Positions 10,155 through 19,246 of a DNA stretch of 64,000 nt are shown piece after piece. Each line of letters begins with the position of its first letter. Position 1 is the stretch's first letter. The notes under the pieces were generated by a model, which saw only the letters and a program-made list of their open reading frames with translations, had not been told where the DNA came from and did no database searches. The DNA is taken from NCBI GenBank assembly GCA_001464315.1, contig LNFK01000078.1, positions 38,310 to 102,309 of the forward strand. The letters run 5' to 3'. The position numbers and the translations under genes are program-made. Source of the DNA: Sphingomonadales bacterium Ga0077559 (GTDB lineage Bacteria > Pseudomonadota > Alphaproteobacteria > Sphingomonadales > Sphingomonadaceae).

Positions 10155-11227
10155 GCGCCGACTCCTCCGCTCAACGTCGGTACATCAAGCGCACCAAAAC
10201 CATAATGTTTGAGCCAGCGCAGGTCGCCATCGAAGAAGGCGCGCAAATCGTCCATCCCATATTTGAGCATCGCCAGCCGGTCGACGCCCACGCCAAAGGC
10301 AAAGCCCTGGTAGACATCAGGGTCAAGCCCGCAGGCCGAAATGACTTTCGGGTGGACCATGCCGGAGCCAAGCAATTCCATCCAACCGCCGGTTCCGCCC
10401 AGCACGCGTTTGCCGTTTTCCACCGAGAAGCTAACATCGACTTCGGCCGACGGCTCGGTGAAGGGGAAATAGCTAGGGCGCAGGCGGATGGTGAGGTCGT
10501 CGCGTTCGAAAAACGCCTTGAGGAAAGTCTCAAGCGTCCATTTCAGGTGACCCAAATGGATGCCTTTGTCGATAACCAGCCCCTCGATCTGGTGGAACAT
10601 CGGTGTATGCGTCGCGTCGCTGTCGCTGCGATATACTCGGCCCGGCGCGATGATGCGGATCGGCGGCTCCTGTGACGTCATGGTGCGGATTTGAACGGGC
10701 GAGGTATGTGTGCGCAGCACCTTGGCCTCTTCGCCGTCAGCTGCAGCCATATAAAAAGTGTCATGCATCGCGCGAGCTGGATGGGTTTCGGGCATGTTGA
10801 GCGCGGTGAAATTGTGCCACTGATCCTCGATCTCCGGACCTTCGGCGACGGCAAAGCCCATATCGGCAAAGATTTCCGCGAGCTCGTCCATCACCTGACT
10901 TACCGGGTGCACGGTTCCGCGCGGCGTTTCTGGCGCGGGCAAAGTCATATCGTGCCGTTCGGTCGCGAGACGCTGATTAAGCACGGCAGTTTCAAGAGCC
11001 GCCTTCTTGGCCGCGAGAGCTGCAGTCACCGTTTCACGTAAGCCGTTTATTATCGGACCCTGCACCTGCCGCTCGTCGGGCGACATAGCACCCATCGTCT
11101 TGAGCAGCCCGGACACGCTGCCCTGCTTGCCGAGAGCTGAAATCCGCAATGCTTCAAGCGCATCAAGTGTTTCGGCAGCTTCAATACCCTTAGTCAGTTC
11201 GGATTGGAGTGTTGCTATGTCTGTCAT
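10151..11227 (-). CDS. pheS: Phenylalanine--tRNA ligase alpha subunit
   Basis: Catalytic subunit of PheRS. Class II motifs are clear: DTFYM and [10 protein letters not shown] (about 170-190), [19 protein letters not shown] motif 2 (about 220), and [17 protein letters not shown] motif 3 near the C-terminus. The N-terminal coiled coil is present. The frame is open to 11290, but the ATG at 11227 ([11 protein letters not shown]) gives the family's normal N-terminus (358 residues). An upstream in-frame ATG at 11242 is possible. A strong hairpin separates it from rplT. Confidence 0.97.
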   Translation of the reverse strand: MTDIATLQSELTKGIEAAETLDALEALRISALGKQGSVSGLLKTMGAMSPDERQVQGPIINGLRETVTAALAAKKAALETAVLNQRLATERHDMTLPAPETPRGTVHPVSQVMDELAEIFADMGFAVAEGPEIEDQWHNFTALNMPETHPARAMHDTFYMAAADGEEAKVLRTHTSPVQIRTMTSQEPPIRIIAPGRVYRSDSDATHTPMFHQIEGLVIDKGIHLGHLKWTLETFLKAFFERDDLTIRLRPSYFPFTEPSAEVDVSFSVENGKRVLGGTGGWMELLGSGMVHPKVISACGLDPDVYQGFAFGVGVDRLAMLKYGMDDLRAFFDGDLRWLKHYGFGALDVPTLSGGVGA

Positions 11228-11244
11228 ATCGTCCGTCTGCATAA

Positions 11245-11286
11245 GCAAAAGGGCGCGAACGGCAAGTGCCGCCCACGCCCTTTTGC
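11245..11286 (-). terminator. Hairpin between rplT and pheS (terminator or attenuator)
   Basis: A perfect 11-bp stem, GCAAAAGGGCG with CGCCCTTTTGC, has an inner GGC/GCC helix. The A-tract before and T-tract after the GC core make it usable on either strand. It ends only about 17 nt before the pheS start. It would limit read-through from rpmI-rplT into pheST. No Phe-rich leader peptide is visible, so a plain terminator is the simpler reading. Confidence 0.6.
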
Positions 11287-11305
11287 GCAATATCGAAGTT
11301 TTGAA

Positions 11306-11671
11306 TTAAGCCGCTTTTTCCAAAGCCGCCTTCGACTGCGCAATAATTGTGCTAAACATTGCGGCTTCGTTCATCGCCATGTCGGCCATGATCTTGCGGT
11401 CGAGTTCAATGCCAGCGAGCTTAACACCATGCATGAACACGCCATAGGTCATGCCTTCGGCGCGAACAGCGGCGTTAATGCGCTGGATCCACAATGCGCG
11501 GAAATTGCGCTTGTTTACCTTGCGGTCGCGATACGCGTATTGGCCGGCCTTTTCGACGGCCTGCCGCGCGACGCGGATGGTATTTTTGCGGCGGCCACGA
11601 AAGCCCTTCGCTTGCTCTAATATTCTTTTATGTTTGGCGTGTGTAGTAACACCCCGTTTGACGCGTGCCAT
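11306..11671 (-). CDS. rplT: 50S ribosomal protein L20
   Basis: A 121-residue protein that binds 23S rRNA and is needed for early 50S assembly. The N-terminus [18 protein letters not shown] and the [29 protein letters not shown] block are diagnostic. It lies 41 bp downstream of rpmI, as in nearly all bacteria. The infC gene that often precedes this pair is not here. Confidence 0.98.
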   Translation of the reverse strand: MARVKRGVTTHAKHKRILEQAKGFRGRRKNTIRVARQAVEKAGQYAYRDRKVNKRNFRALWIQRINAAVRAEGMTYGVFMHGVKLAGIELDRKIMADMAMNEAAMFSTIIAQSKAALEKAA

Positions 11672-11712
11672 AATCTATATCCTTTTAGAAATGTCTCAAA
11701 TGTCGCAGCGGG

Positions 11713-11913
11713 TCAAAGACCGTAGGGCGCCCATTTTTTGATGGTCTTGGCATCAGGCGCAGAAATTACGCTGGTGCCACGGTTCTGGCGGATATATTTC
11801 GCGTTATGGCTGCTCAAACGGTGCCGTTTTCCAACGACGCCATGCTTGATCTTGCCGGTTGCGGTGATTTTGAAGCGTTTCTTCACACCGCTCTTGGTCT
11901 TGAGCTTGGGCAT
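11713..11913 (-). CDS. rpmI: 50S ribosomal protein L35
   Basis: A 66-residue basic protein, [15 protein letters not shown] at the start and [16 protein letters not shown] in the middle, matching L35 over its whole length. AAAGGAG lies at proper distance before the ATG. It is the first gene of an rpmI-rplT unit. Confidence 0.97.
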   Translation of the reverse strand: MPKLKTKSGVKKRFKITATGKIKHGVVGKRHRLSSHNAKYIRQNRGTSVISAPDAKTIKKWAPYGL

Positions 11914-11989
11914 TTTGGTCTCCTTTGTTGAGTCCGTATCAAGCCGACATGGCAGCCCTATTGGCCAGCCTGCTTATTCGGAAGGCGCG

Positions 11990-12018
11990 CGCCTAGCGGG
12001 ATTCGCCCATGATTGCAA
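11990..12018 (-). promoter_or_regulatory. Putative promoter of rpmI-rplT
   Basis: On the minus strand TTGCAA (12013-12018) and TAGGCG (11990-11995) are 17 bp apart. The predicted start leaves a leader of about 70 nt before rpmI. Confidence 0.35.
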
Positions 12019-12049
12019 GGTTGAATGCAAGCTTTGAAGCATTGGGGCG

Positions 12050-12931
12050 TCACTCCGACAAGCCGGGTCCTTGCAACGCCTGCAACGGATGACCGAACAG
12101 GCGTGCGCGCAATAGTGTCGACGGAATGCTGATCGGTCGCGGCATCGCCAGATACTGGCTGGGTGACATACCCATAAATTCCTGAAAATCACGGTTGAAA
12201 TGCGCCTGATCGAAATATTGATCATCTAGCGCAGCCGACCATTTCAGATCGGGATCGAGCATCACGCTGCCCAAAGTGCGTAAAAACCGCTGTCTGCGGA
12301 GCAAACGCTTGGGCGGAAATCCGAATACACGCCGGCACAGGCGTTCCAGCCGTTGCTGGGTGATACCCGTTGCATCGGCAAGGTCGGAAACACTCGCAGC
12401 GCGCGGATTTGCGAGCGCGTCATGAATGTTTTCAATGTCGCTTTCAAGCGGATCGGGGCGATTGATTGCCCTAATCAACACGTTATCGAACTCGGCGGCG
12501 ATGGCCTTGGGGTCGGAAAGGCCGCGCACACTCTCCCAAATCGTCATAAACAGAGCAAATTCGGGATGCTCCAGATCTCCAACGCGATTGGCCCAGCGAT
12601 CGGCGGGTGCTTTGATAAGACGATGCCAGCCGAGCGGTAATATACCGATCCCTGCCAAATGCATAGATTTACAGAATATGCGTGATGCCTTGCCGGTTGG
12701 TCCCGTGACATTGGCGGCAGGCGTTGGCTGCGGAGGCTCCGTAACAATGCTGCCTCGCGAACTGCCGGAGAGCGTAAAATGCGCGCTCCCCCATTCGGGA
12801 TGCAGCAAATCCTCCTGTTCTTTATCCTCGGGAATTTCGATGCGGAAAAAATAGTAAGTCGACACATAGCGCAGCAATTGCTGCGCAGGCATGATGAAAT
12901 GGACCGGTTCGTTGGCGTTCAGTGATGACAT
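12050..12931 (-). CDS. AraC family transcriptional regulator
   Basis: A 293-residue regulator. The N-terminal half (about 1-160) is an effector domain without recognised ligand residues. The C-terminal part (about 165-260) holds two helix-turn-helix units, the second with YFDQAHFNRDFQEFMGMSPSQYL, the AraC/XylS signature. The start overlaps the end of the hisN-like gene by 13 bp, which places it last in the prs - hisN - araC transcription unit. That is an unusual position for a regulator, and its targets cannot be inferred. Confidence 0.88.
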   Translation of the reverse strand: MSSLNANEPVHFIMPAQQLLRYVSTYYFFRIEIPEDKEQEDLLHPEWGSAHFTLSGSSRGSIVTEPPQPTPAANVTGPTGKASRIFCKSMHLAGIGILPLGWHRLIKAPADRWANRVGDLEHPEFALFMTIWESVRGLSDPKAIAAEFDNVLIRAINRPDPLESDIENIHDALANPRAASVSDLADATGITQQRLERLCRRVFGFPPKRLLRRQRFLRTLGSVMLDPDLKWSAALDDQYFDQAHFNRDFQEFMGMSPSQYLAMPRPISIPSTLLRARLFGHPLQALQGPGLSE

Positions 12932-13698
12932 GCAAGCGACTCGAGCACGTCATCAAGTCGTGCGGAGTCGCCCAGTGCAATTATATGCCCATCCGATTTT
13001 GCGTGCAGCGGTTCACCCGTCCAGTCACACATCAAGCCACCCGACCCTTCTATTATCGGAACTAAAGCAGCAAAATCATGGAGTTTCAATCCCGCTTCGA
13101 CTACCAGATCAATCTGTCCGGCGGCAAGCAGGCCATAATTATAGCAGTCGCCACCCCAGACCATCCGCTTGTGTGCTGTCTTGGCGGCCAACGTCATGAA
13201 ATGTTCGGCATCATGGGTGTCGAAATATTGTGGGCCGGTGCTCGCCAACGTCGCTTCACCGAGCGAGCGGCAAACGCGGGTTCGAACCGGCTTGCCGTTT
13301 AGCGTTGTCTCCCGACCTGAAGCGCCAACCCATCTTTCACCGCTGATACACTGGTCGATAATGCCCAGTACCGGCCAGCCCTCGTCGAGCAGGGCGATCA
13401 ATGTTCCGAAAATCGGGCGGCCCGCCATGAAACTGACCGTTCCATCGATGGGGTCAAGCACCCAGGTCCTGCCTGACGTGCCAGGTTTTGAGCCATATTC
13501 TTCGCCAATAATGGCGTCATGAGGGCATTCGGCATCGAGTATCGTGCGGATCGCGGCTTCGGCAGCGCGATCGGCCTCGGTTACCGGTGAGGCGTCGCTT
13601 TTGGCTTCATGGTTGAAAATTGATCTAAAAAATGGCCGGATGGAATTGCCTGCGGCATCGGCGAGCCGGGTTCCTAACGGAATGTCGGTAGCGCGCAT
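12919..13698 (-). CDS. hisN: Inositol monophosphatase family, probable histidinol-phosphatase
   Basis: A Mg-dependent phosphatase of the IMPase fold. The metal-binding motifs are EEYG (~67), WVLDPIDGTVSF (~80-92) and a late HDFAALVPIIEGSGG segment. The WGGDCYNYGLLAAGQIDLV stretch resembles the HisN subgroup that completes histidine synthesis in alphaproteobacteria. An inositol-phosphatase or PAP-phosphatase role is possible. The ATG at 13698 overlaps the prs stop by one base (TGATG); an in-frame TTG lies just upstream at 13701. Confidence 0.82.
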   Translation of the reverse strand: MRATDIPLGTRLADAAGNSIRPFFRSIFNHEAKSDASPVTEADRAAEAAIRTILDAECPHDAIIGEEYGSKPGTSGRTWVLDPIDGTVSFMAGRPIFGTLIALLDEGWPVLGIIDQCISGERWVGASGRETTLNGKPVRTRVCRSLGEATLASTGPQYFDTHDAEHFMTLAAKTAHKRMVWGGDCYNYGLLAAGQIDLVVEAGLKLHDFAALVPIIEGSGGLMCDWTGEPLHAKSDGHIIALGDSARLDDVLESLACHH

Positions 13699-14633
13699 CA
13701 ATCGAACAGTGAACTCACCGAACTTTCGTCGGCAATCCGCTTGATTGCCTCACCCAGCAGTGGCGCAATGGGAATTTGGCGTATTTTTGCGCTGTCTTGT
13801 GCCGCATCGGACGCCATGATCGAATCGGTAATCACCAACTTGCGCAAAGATGACGCATTGACGCGGTTGACCGCTTCGCCCGAAAGCACGCCATGGGTGA
13901 TGTAAGCGACGACATCGGCGGCGCCTGCATCTTTCAAGGCTTCGGCGGCATTGCACAAGGTGCCGGCGCTATCGGCGATATCGTCGATCAGGATACAGAA
14001 GCGATCCTTCACATCGCCAATGATGTTCATCACTTCAGAGACGCCCGCTTTCTCGCGGCGTTTGTCGACGATTGCCAGCGGGGCATCATCGAGACGTTTG
14101 GCAAGCGCCCGCGCGCGCACAACGCCGCCTACATCTGGAGAGACGACGGTGATATTCTTGTCGCCGTGGCGCGATAATATATCCGCACTCATCACCGGCG
14201 CGCCATAAAGATTGTCGGTAGGGATGTCGAAAAATCCCTGGATCTGGCCTGCGTGCAGATCAACCGTCAATACGCGGTCGGCTCCTGCTTCGGTGATAAG
14301 ATTGGCGACCAGTTTGGCCGAAATCGGTGTACGCGGCCCTGGCTTTCGATCCTGCCGCGCATAGCCGAAATAAGGAAGTACGGCAGTAATTCGCTTGGCC
14401 GATGCGCGGCGTAGCGCGTCGATCATGATGAGCAATTCCATAAGATTGTCATTGGCGGGATGGCTCGTCGACTGGATGACAAACATGTCCTCGCCGCGCA
14501 CATTTTCGTGGATCTCAACGAAAATCTCGTTGTCGGCAAAGCGGCGGACACTGGCGTCGGTGAGCGGTACGCCCATATAGTCAGCAATGCCCTTTGCCAA
14601 AGGCAGGTTGCCATTGCCCGTCATCAATTTCAT
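13698..14633 (-). CDS. prs: Ribose-phosphate pyrophosphokinase (PRPP synthetase)
   Basis: Makes PRPP from ribose 5-phosphate and ATP for nucleotide, histidine and NAD synthesis. The 311 residues match class I enzymes. Visible are RFADNE and the ATP-binding [10 protein letters not shown] (~93-102), the catalytic and metal site [12 protein letters not shown] (~126), the flexible loop VDKRREK, and the PRPP-binding [13 protein letters not shown] (~212-224). Pairing with a HisN-like phosphatase gene links PRPP supply to histidine synthesis. Confidence 0.97.
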   Translation of the reverse strand: MKLMTGNGNLPLAKGIADYMGVPLTDASVRRFADNEIFVEIHENVRGEDMFVIQSTSHPANDNLMELLIMIDALRRASAKRITAVLPYFGYARQDRKPGPRTPISAKLVANLITEAGADRVLTVDLHAGQIQGFFDIPTDNLYGAPVMSADILSRHGDKNITVVSPDVGGVVRARALAKRLDDAPLAIVDKRREKAGVSEVMNIIGDVKDRFCILIDDIADSAGTLCNAAEALKDAGAADVVAYITHGVLSGEAVNRVNASSLRKLVITDSIMASDAAQDSAKIRQIPIAPLLGEAIKRIADESSVSSLFD

Positions 14634-14744
14634 CAGTGCGCTCCCCGAATTACCTTGTCGTCGGATTCGCTCGACGCTCTAGCGGCGCGGAACAACCCTG
14701 ACAATCGGCTTGCTCCCTTAGATTGTGGACAATAGACAGGGGGA

Positions 14745-16400
14745 ATGACAGACCAATTGACGATCGCGATGGCGCAACTCAACCAGCGGGTTGGCGACCT
14801 TGCCGGCAACGCGAAGTCGATGCTCGAATGGCGGGCGAAGGCGCCGGGTGCTGACCTCGTCATTTTCCCCGAACAACAATTGATTGGTTATCCGGCCGAA
14901 GATCTTGTTCTGAAACCCGTTTTCGCCGCACGCGCAGCGGCGCAACTGGCAGAGCTGGCGTTGGCCACCGGAGATGGAGGACCGGCAATGCTGGTGGGCT
15001 CGATATTCGTTGAAGATGGCTCATTGTATAACGGCGTTGCTTTGCTCGATGGCGGCCGCGTGGCTGCCGTCCGGTACAAGCACGAGCTGCCCAATTACGG
15101 CACGTTTGATGAAAAGCGGATTTTTGCAGCTGGTCCCTTGCCAGAGCCGGTTGAATTTCGCGCGATCAGGCTGGGCTTGCCGATTTGTGAGGATGGCTGG
15201 CTGGCACCGGTATCGAAACATCTGGCGTCGCGCGGTGCTGAAATCCTGATCTCGGTCAACGGTAGCCCGTATGAAATCGACAAGGATGATCGTCGCCTCG
15301 AAGAAGTTTTTGCCGCGCGCGTGCACGAGACCGGCTTGCCCTTGCTGTTTCTCAACCGGGTAGGCGGTCAGGACGAACTGGTGTTTGATGGCAGCTCGTT
15401 CGTGCTGAACGCCGATGGCAGCGCGGCGCATCATCTGCCCGATTGGGAAGAACATTTGCGTGTGACGCACTGGAGCCGGTCAGAATCGGGCTGGCGCTGC
15501 GCCGTTGGTCCAAAGGCATTATGGGAAGATCATCCCGCAGACATTTATAGCGCGATGGTTGTAGGGCTGCGCGATTATGTCGATACGAACGGTTTTCCCG
15601 GCGTCGTGCTGGGCATGTCGGGCGGCATTGACAGCGCAATTTGCGCCGCGATTGCCGCCGATGCATTGGGGCCAGACCGGGTCTGGTGCGTGATGCTGCC
15701 CAGTCGCTACACCAGCCAGTCAAGCCTCGACGATGCGGCCGAGTGCGCCGCGATGATCGGCTGCAAGCTCGATACGATCCCGATTTCACCCGCAGTCGAC
15801 GCATTCGACGTCATGCTGTCGGGCAGTTTTGCCGACGTAGATGTCGATATCACCGAAGAGAATGTCCAGTCACGGATCCGAGGTGTCACATTGATGGCGC
15901 TGTCCAACAAATTTGGTCATATGCTGATGACGACTGGTAATAAAAGCGAGATGAGCGTCGGCTACGCAACCATATATGGTGATATGGCGGGTGGGTATAA
16001 TCCACTGAAAGATGCCTATAAAATGACAGTGTTCGCCATCTCCGAATGGCGCAACAGGCATCGCCCGCGCATTGGTCTCGGGCGTGAGGGGCCGGTCATT
16101 CCGGAGCAGATCATTTCCAAGCCACCGAGCGCCGAACTTCGGCCCGACCAAAAGGACAGCGACTCACTGCCGCCTTATCCTGAACTCGACAAGATGCTTC
16201 ACGCGTTGATCGAGGAAGAATTGTCGGTTGACGAGGTGGTCGCGCGTGGATTCGACCGGGTAATTGTGTCGCGCATCGAGCGGCTGCTCTATATCGCCGA
16301 GTATAAACGGCGGCAGGCACCACCAGGCGTAAAGCTGGGGACCCGGAATTTCGGGCGCGACCGGCGTTATCCGATCACCAACGCGTTCCGCAGCGGGTGA
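14745..16400 (+). CDS. nadE: Glutamine-dependent NAD(+) synthetase
   Basis: Final step of NAD synthesis, amidating nicotinate adenine dinucleotide with glutamine-derived ammonia. The N-terminal nitrilase-like glutaminase domain (about 1-260) shows FPEQQLIGYP (Glu ~45), the catalytic Lys region RYKHELPNYGTFDEKR (~110-125) and the catalytic Cys in LPICEDGW (~146). The C-terminal synthetase domain carries the PP-loop VLGMSGGIDSAI (~286) and TTGNKSEMSVGY. It has 551 residues. GGGGGA lies immediately upstream of the ATG. It is divergent from prs. Confidence 0.96.
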   Translation: MTDQLTIAMAQLNQRVGDLAGNAKSMLEWRAKAPGADLVIFPEQQLIGYPAEDLVLKPVFAARAAAQLAELALATGDGGPAMLVGSIFVEDGSLYNGVALLDGGRVAAVRYKHELPNYGTFDEKRIFAAGPLPEPVEFRAIRLGLPICEDGWLAPVSKHLASRGAEILISVNGSPYEIDKDDRRLEEVFAARVHETGLPLLFLNRVGGQDELVFDGSSFVLNADGSAAHHLPDWEEHLRVTHWSRSESGWRCAVGPKALWEDHPADIYSAMVVGLRDYVDTNGFPGVVLGMSGGIDSAICAAIAADALGPDRVWCVMLPSRYTSQSSLDDAAECAAMIGCKLDTIPISPAVDAFDVMLSGSFADVDVDITEENVQSRIRGVTLMALSNKFGHMLMTTGNKSEMSVGYATIYGDMAGGYNPLKDAYKMTVFAISEWRNRHRPRIGLGREGPVIPEQIISKPPSAELRPDQKDSDSLPPYPELDKMLHALIEEELSVDEVVARGFDRVIVSRIERLLYIAEYKRRQAPPGVKLGTRNFGRDRRYPITNAFRSG

Positions 16401-16421
16401 AATTCTTCTCAACAACACAAG

Positions 16422-16449
16422 TTGACATTATCAAGATATAATATAACAT
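16422..16449 (+). promoter_or_regulatory. Putative promoter of the TonB-like gene
   Basis: A consensus -35 TTGACA (16422-16427) is followed by an unusually AT-rich run. TAACAT (16444-16449, 16-bp spacing) or TATAAC (14-bp) could be the -10; the perfect TATAAT at 16437 is too close. The AT-rich tract stands out from its surroundings. Confidence 0.45.
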
Positions 16450-16518
16450 AACTCATCAGGGGCCGTAACCGTTTCCTGTTCAGGCTCCGGACCGCAAACG
16501 GGAGAGAGGAGACCCGAG

Positions 16519-17178
16519 ATGAGTTATACTAACGAAAACAGGCGCGGCAGTCCGCTAGGCATGGTTGCCGCGATAACGATCAATGGCTCGATCATACTGG
16601 CGGTGGCGCTGTCGCCGGTTGTGATTGACCATCTGCCGACGGCCACGGTTATCACGGGGCAAAATATCAAGGACCGGCCGGCTCCGCCGCCTGAAAAGCC
16701 AGTGGAAAAGCAGCAGAGTAAAAATGCCGACCCGATTTTCACACCTGACCGCGCAATCGATACAACGGTACCCGTCGATACCGGTGTAACAACCACAACT
16801 CTGGCGACCGACACTACAAATGTCCTCGACGGCGCGGGCGGCGGGGACGATGTGGTCACCGGCATCCGCGATCTGCCGCCACCGCCTACGCCCTTATTCA
16901 AGGCCGCGTTGCGCGACCCAAGATTTGTACGGGATTTTCAGCCCGAATATCCGGTGGGAAAATTGCGGCTGGAAATCGAAGGCAGTGTTACCGTCCGCGT
17001 GTTGATAGGTACCGATGGCCGGGTACGCGAAGTACAAATAATCCGCGCGACCGACCTTGATTTTGCCCGAGCCACCGAGCGACAGGCGCTGAAATCCTGG
17101 CGCTTCAAACCCGCAACGCGCGATGGCTCGCCTGTAGAGGATTGGCAAACGCTGACTGTAAGGTTCGATATAAGCTAA
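16519..17178 (+). CDS. TonB family energy-transducing protein
   Basis: A 219-residue inner-membrane-anchored periplasmic protein that couples the proton motive force to outer-membrane receptors. It has a single N-terminal transmembrane segment (about 15-37), a proline- and lysine-rich spacer (APPPEKPVEKQQ), and a C-terminal TonB domain (about 135-219) with YPVGKLRLEIEGSVTVRVLIGTDGRV and ALKSWRFKPATRDG. AGGAGA lies 9 nt before the ATG. No exbB/exbD are adjacent. It could serve the receptor at 3837, but that is inference. Confidence 0.88.
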   Translation: MSYTNENRRGSPLGMVAAITINGSIILAVALSPVVIDHLPTATVITGQNIKDRPAPPPEKPVEKQQSKNADPIFTPDRAIDTTVPVDTGVTTTTLATDTTNVLDGAGGGDDVVTGIRDLPPPPTPLFKAALRDPRFVRDFQPEYPVGKLRLEIEGSVTVRVLIGTDGRVREVQIIRATDLDFARATERQALKSWRFKPATRDGSPVEDWQTLTVRFDIS

Positions 17179-17187
17179 ACGAATATT

Positions 17188-17222
17188 GGCGGCGCGATTC
17201 AAACACTGGAAATCGCGTCGCC
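17188..17222 (+). terminator. Hairpin downstream of the TonB-like gene
   Basis: A 12-bp stem with one G-U pair (17188-17199 with 17211-17222) closes an 11-nt loop, starting 10 nt after the stop. No U-tract follows, so it may be an mRNA-stabilising or partial termination element. Confidence 0.4.
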
Positions 17223-17241
17223 GCCACCCTATTGATTACCG

Positions 17242-17649
17242 ATGTCCTTTTTTAAAGATGTGTCGTTTCGCAGCGCGGGTTCCGACCTGATCGGATTTTT
17301 GCGTTCGGGGCAGCATAATGCTTTTCTGTTTATGGCGGCATGTATTCCAACGGCTGTAATTATCGGGATGTTCTATATGGACAGCCAGAACAAGGCCAAG
17401 CCGCCCCCGCCAACAGTGACCTATTTCGAAAGCTGGCCAGCCAGCCGGACAATCGAAGAATCCAAGGCGTGGATTGCCGAGCGCCAGGTTCGAAAAGACG
17501 AAATGCGCGAGCGCGAAAAGGAAGCGTATAAAGCCTTCGGGCGTGCCGTCGGCATGGATGTCGAGCGCATCGAGCGCGAGGCCGCCGCTGAGCGCGCTGC
17601 GAAAGACCGCGCGGATTCAGCAGCGGGAACAGCAGGGGCGACGAAATAG
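17242..17649 (+). CDS. Small single-pass membrane protein, unknown function
   Basis: A 135-residue protein I do not recognise. One hydrophobic helix (about 27-46, NAFLFMAACIPTAVIIGMFY) is followed by a Pro-rich turn, a short TYFESWPASRT segment and a long charged helix rich in Glu, Arg and Lys (about 75-135) that probably forms a coiled coil. The stop is 5 bp before ribD, so it is probably co-transcribed with it. Codon use looks normal for the region. Confidence 0.75.
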   Translation: MSFFKDVSFRSAGSDLIGFLRSGQHNAFLFMAACIPTAVIIGMFYMDSQNKAKPPPPTVTYFESWPASRTIEESKAWIAERQVRKDEMREREKEAYKAFGRAVGMDVERIEREAAAERAAKDRADSAAGTAGATK

Positions 17650-17654
17650 CGGCT

Positions 17655-18638
17655 TTGGTCGATCATGAGCGTTTCATGGCGGTTGCTCTGACGCTCGCAG
17701 AGCAAGGTCTTGGTCAAACCGGCAACAATCCGCCCGTTGGCTGTGTGCTTGTCAAAGACAATCGCGTTGTGGGGCGGGGATGGACGCAGAGCGGCGGCCG
17801 GCCGCATGCCGAGGCGGTGGCGCTTGAGTCCGCTGGTTTGCAAGCAAAGGATGCGACTGCATATGTCACGCTGGAACCGTGCGCCCATCAATCAATACGC
17901 GGACCAAACTGTGCGTCGTCGTTAGTCGAAGCCGGTGTCGCTGCTGTCGTCGCCGCAGTGAAAGATCCCGATCCGCGTACGGCGGGCAAAGGCTTTGCGT
18001 TGCTTCGGGACGCGGGAATAGATGTATCGGTCGGAACCGGAGCCATCGAGGCAGCGCGAACATTGTCAGGTTTTTTCAGCAGGGTCCGGCTTGGCAGGCC
18101 GTTCATAACGCTAAAGTTAGCGACGTCGCTCGACGGCATGATTGCGATGGCGGACGGGCAAAGTCGCTGGATCACCGGCGCAACGGCCCGCGCCCATGCC
18201 CATCTCGAACGCGCCCGGGCCGATGCAATCTTGGTTGGAGCAAATACGTACCGCACCGACCAACCTACCCTTGATGTGCGCATTGCGGGATTACAAAACC
18301 GCAAGCCCCGTCGGATCATTCTGGGCAGTGGTGACGCGCCCGATGGATGGGAAATCATTGGTTCGCCGCACGACATAGCTTTGCTTGATTGCAATCATTT
18401 GATCGTCGAAGGCGGAGCAATGACCGCGACAGCGTTCCTGCGCGCAGGCCTTGTTGATCGGCTGACCATCTACCGCGCCCCCATATTGATCGGCGCAGGG
18501 AAATCGTGCCTCGGCGATCTTGGACTCGGCCAGCTGGGCGACGCGCATAAACAATGGCGGCTCACTGATGCGCGCCAGCTTGGCAAGGACAGGTTTGAAG
18601 TCTACGAGCGGGCCGAAAGACAAGAGGCGCACGCATAA
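17655..18638 (+). CDS. ribD: Bifunctional riboflavin deaminase/reductase RibD
   Basis: Catalyses deamination and then reduction of the pyrimidine intermediate in riboflavin synthesis. The deaminase domain (about 1-145) has PHAEAVAL zinc/catalytic residues and EPCAHQ...GPNCA. The reductase domain starts at FITLKLATSLDGMIA (~155) and includes HLIVEGGAMTATAFL. Its 327 residues make it shorter than typical enzymes (about 360), mainly in the reductase half. The start is TTG at 17655; the ATG at 17676 would cut into the conserved helix. Confidence 0.94.
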   Translation: MVDHERFMAVALTLAEQGLGQTGNNPPVGCVLVKDNRVVGRGWTQSGGRPHAEAVALESAGLQAKDATAYVTLEPCAHQSIRGPNCASSLVEAGVAAVVAAVKDPDPRTAGKGFALLRDAGIDVSVGTGAIEAARTLSGFFSRVRLGRPFITLKLATSLDGMIAMADGQSRWITGATARAHAHLERARADAILVGANTYRTDQPTLDVRIAGLQNRKPRRIILGSGDAPDGWEIIGSPHDIALLDCNHLIVEGGAMTATAFLRAGLVDRLTIYRAPILIGAGKSCLGDLGLGQLGDAHKQWRLTDARQLGKDRFEVYERAERQEAHA

Positions 18639-19246
18639 TGTTTACCGGCATCATCACCGACATAGGTCACATCATTTCCGCCGAACAGCGCGGCGACCTG
18701 AGGTTGACCATCGGCACGGCGTATGACACGGATAGTGTCGCGATCGGCGCTTCCATCGCTTGTTCGGGCGTTTGCCTGACGGTAGTGGAGAAAGCGCACG
18801 GCTGGTTCGCGGTCGATGCATCGGCTGAAACCGTCTCACGCACCGCTGCCGGTTTATGGTCGGCTGGCAGCCGCATCAATCTCGAGCGTGCGTTAAAGGT
18901 CGGCGATGAACTGGGCGGGCATATCGTCACCGGCCATGTCGATGGTGTCGGGACAATTGTCTCAAGCGAGGAGATCGGCGATAGCTGGAAGGTTGGCGTT
19001 GCCGCGCCAAATTCGCTCGCGCCCTATATCGCCGCCAAAGGCTCAGTAACGGTCGATGGAGTTTCGTTGACGGTAAACGATGTGTGCGACCAAATCGATG
19101 GAACGGCACTGTTTATGCTCAACATCATTCCGCACACGGCGGCGATGACGACGCTCAATACGCTTTCTATTGGGCGGCAGGTCAATCTCGAGATTGACGT
19201 ACTTGCCCGTTATCTCAAGCGCATGGAAGATTTACGCGCCGCTTAA
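18638..19246 (+). CDS. ribE: Riboflavin synthase alpha chain
   Basis: Dismutates two lumazines into riboflavin. The 202 residues contain two tandem lumazine-binding repeats, each with MFTGII/LGGHIVTGHVDG-type starts, GAS(I)ACSGVCLTV (~45) and GSVTVDGVSLTVNDV (~140). Its ATG overlaps the ribD stop by one base (TAATG). Its own stop shares TTAA with the converging DUF1134 gene. Confidence 0.96.
   Translation: MFTGIITDIGHIISAEQRGDLRLTIGTAYDTDSVAIGASIACSGVCLTVVEKAHGWFAVDASAETVSRTAAGLWSAGSRINLERALKVGDELGGHIVTGHVDGVGTIVSSEEIGDSWKVGVAAPNSLAPYIAAKGSVTVDGVSLTVNDVCDQIDGTALFMLNIIPHTAAMTTLNTLSIGRQVNLEIDVLARYLKRMEDLRAA

Noticed and set aside
14730..14745. Small palindrome ATTGT-GG-ACAAT before nadE as an operator
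   Set aside because: Arms are only 5 bp and it lies next to the ribosome binding site; too weak without a second copy.
16437..16442. Perfect TATAAT as -10 for the TonB-like gene
   Set aside because: It is only 9 bp from the TTGACA element; a properly spaced but weaker -10 lies just downstream.
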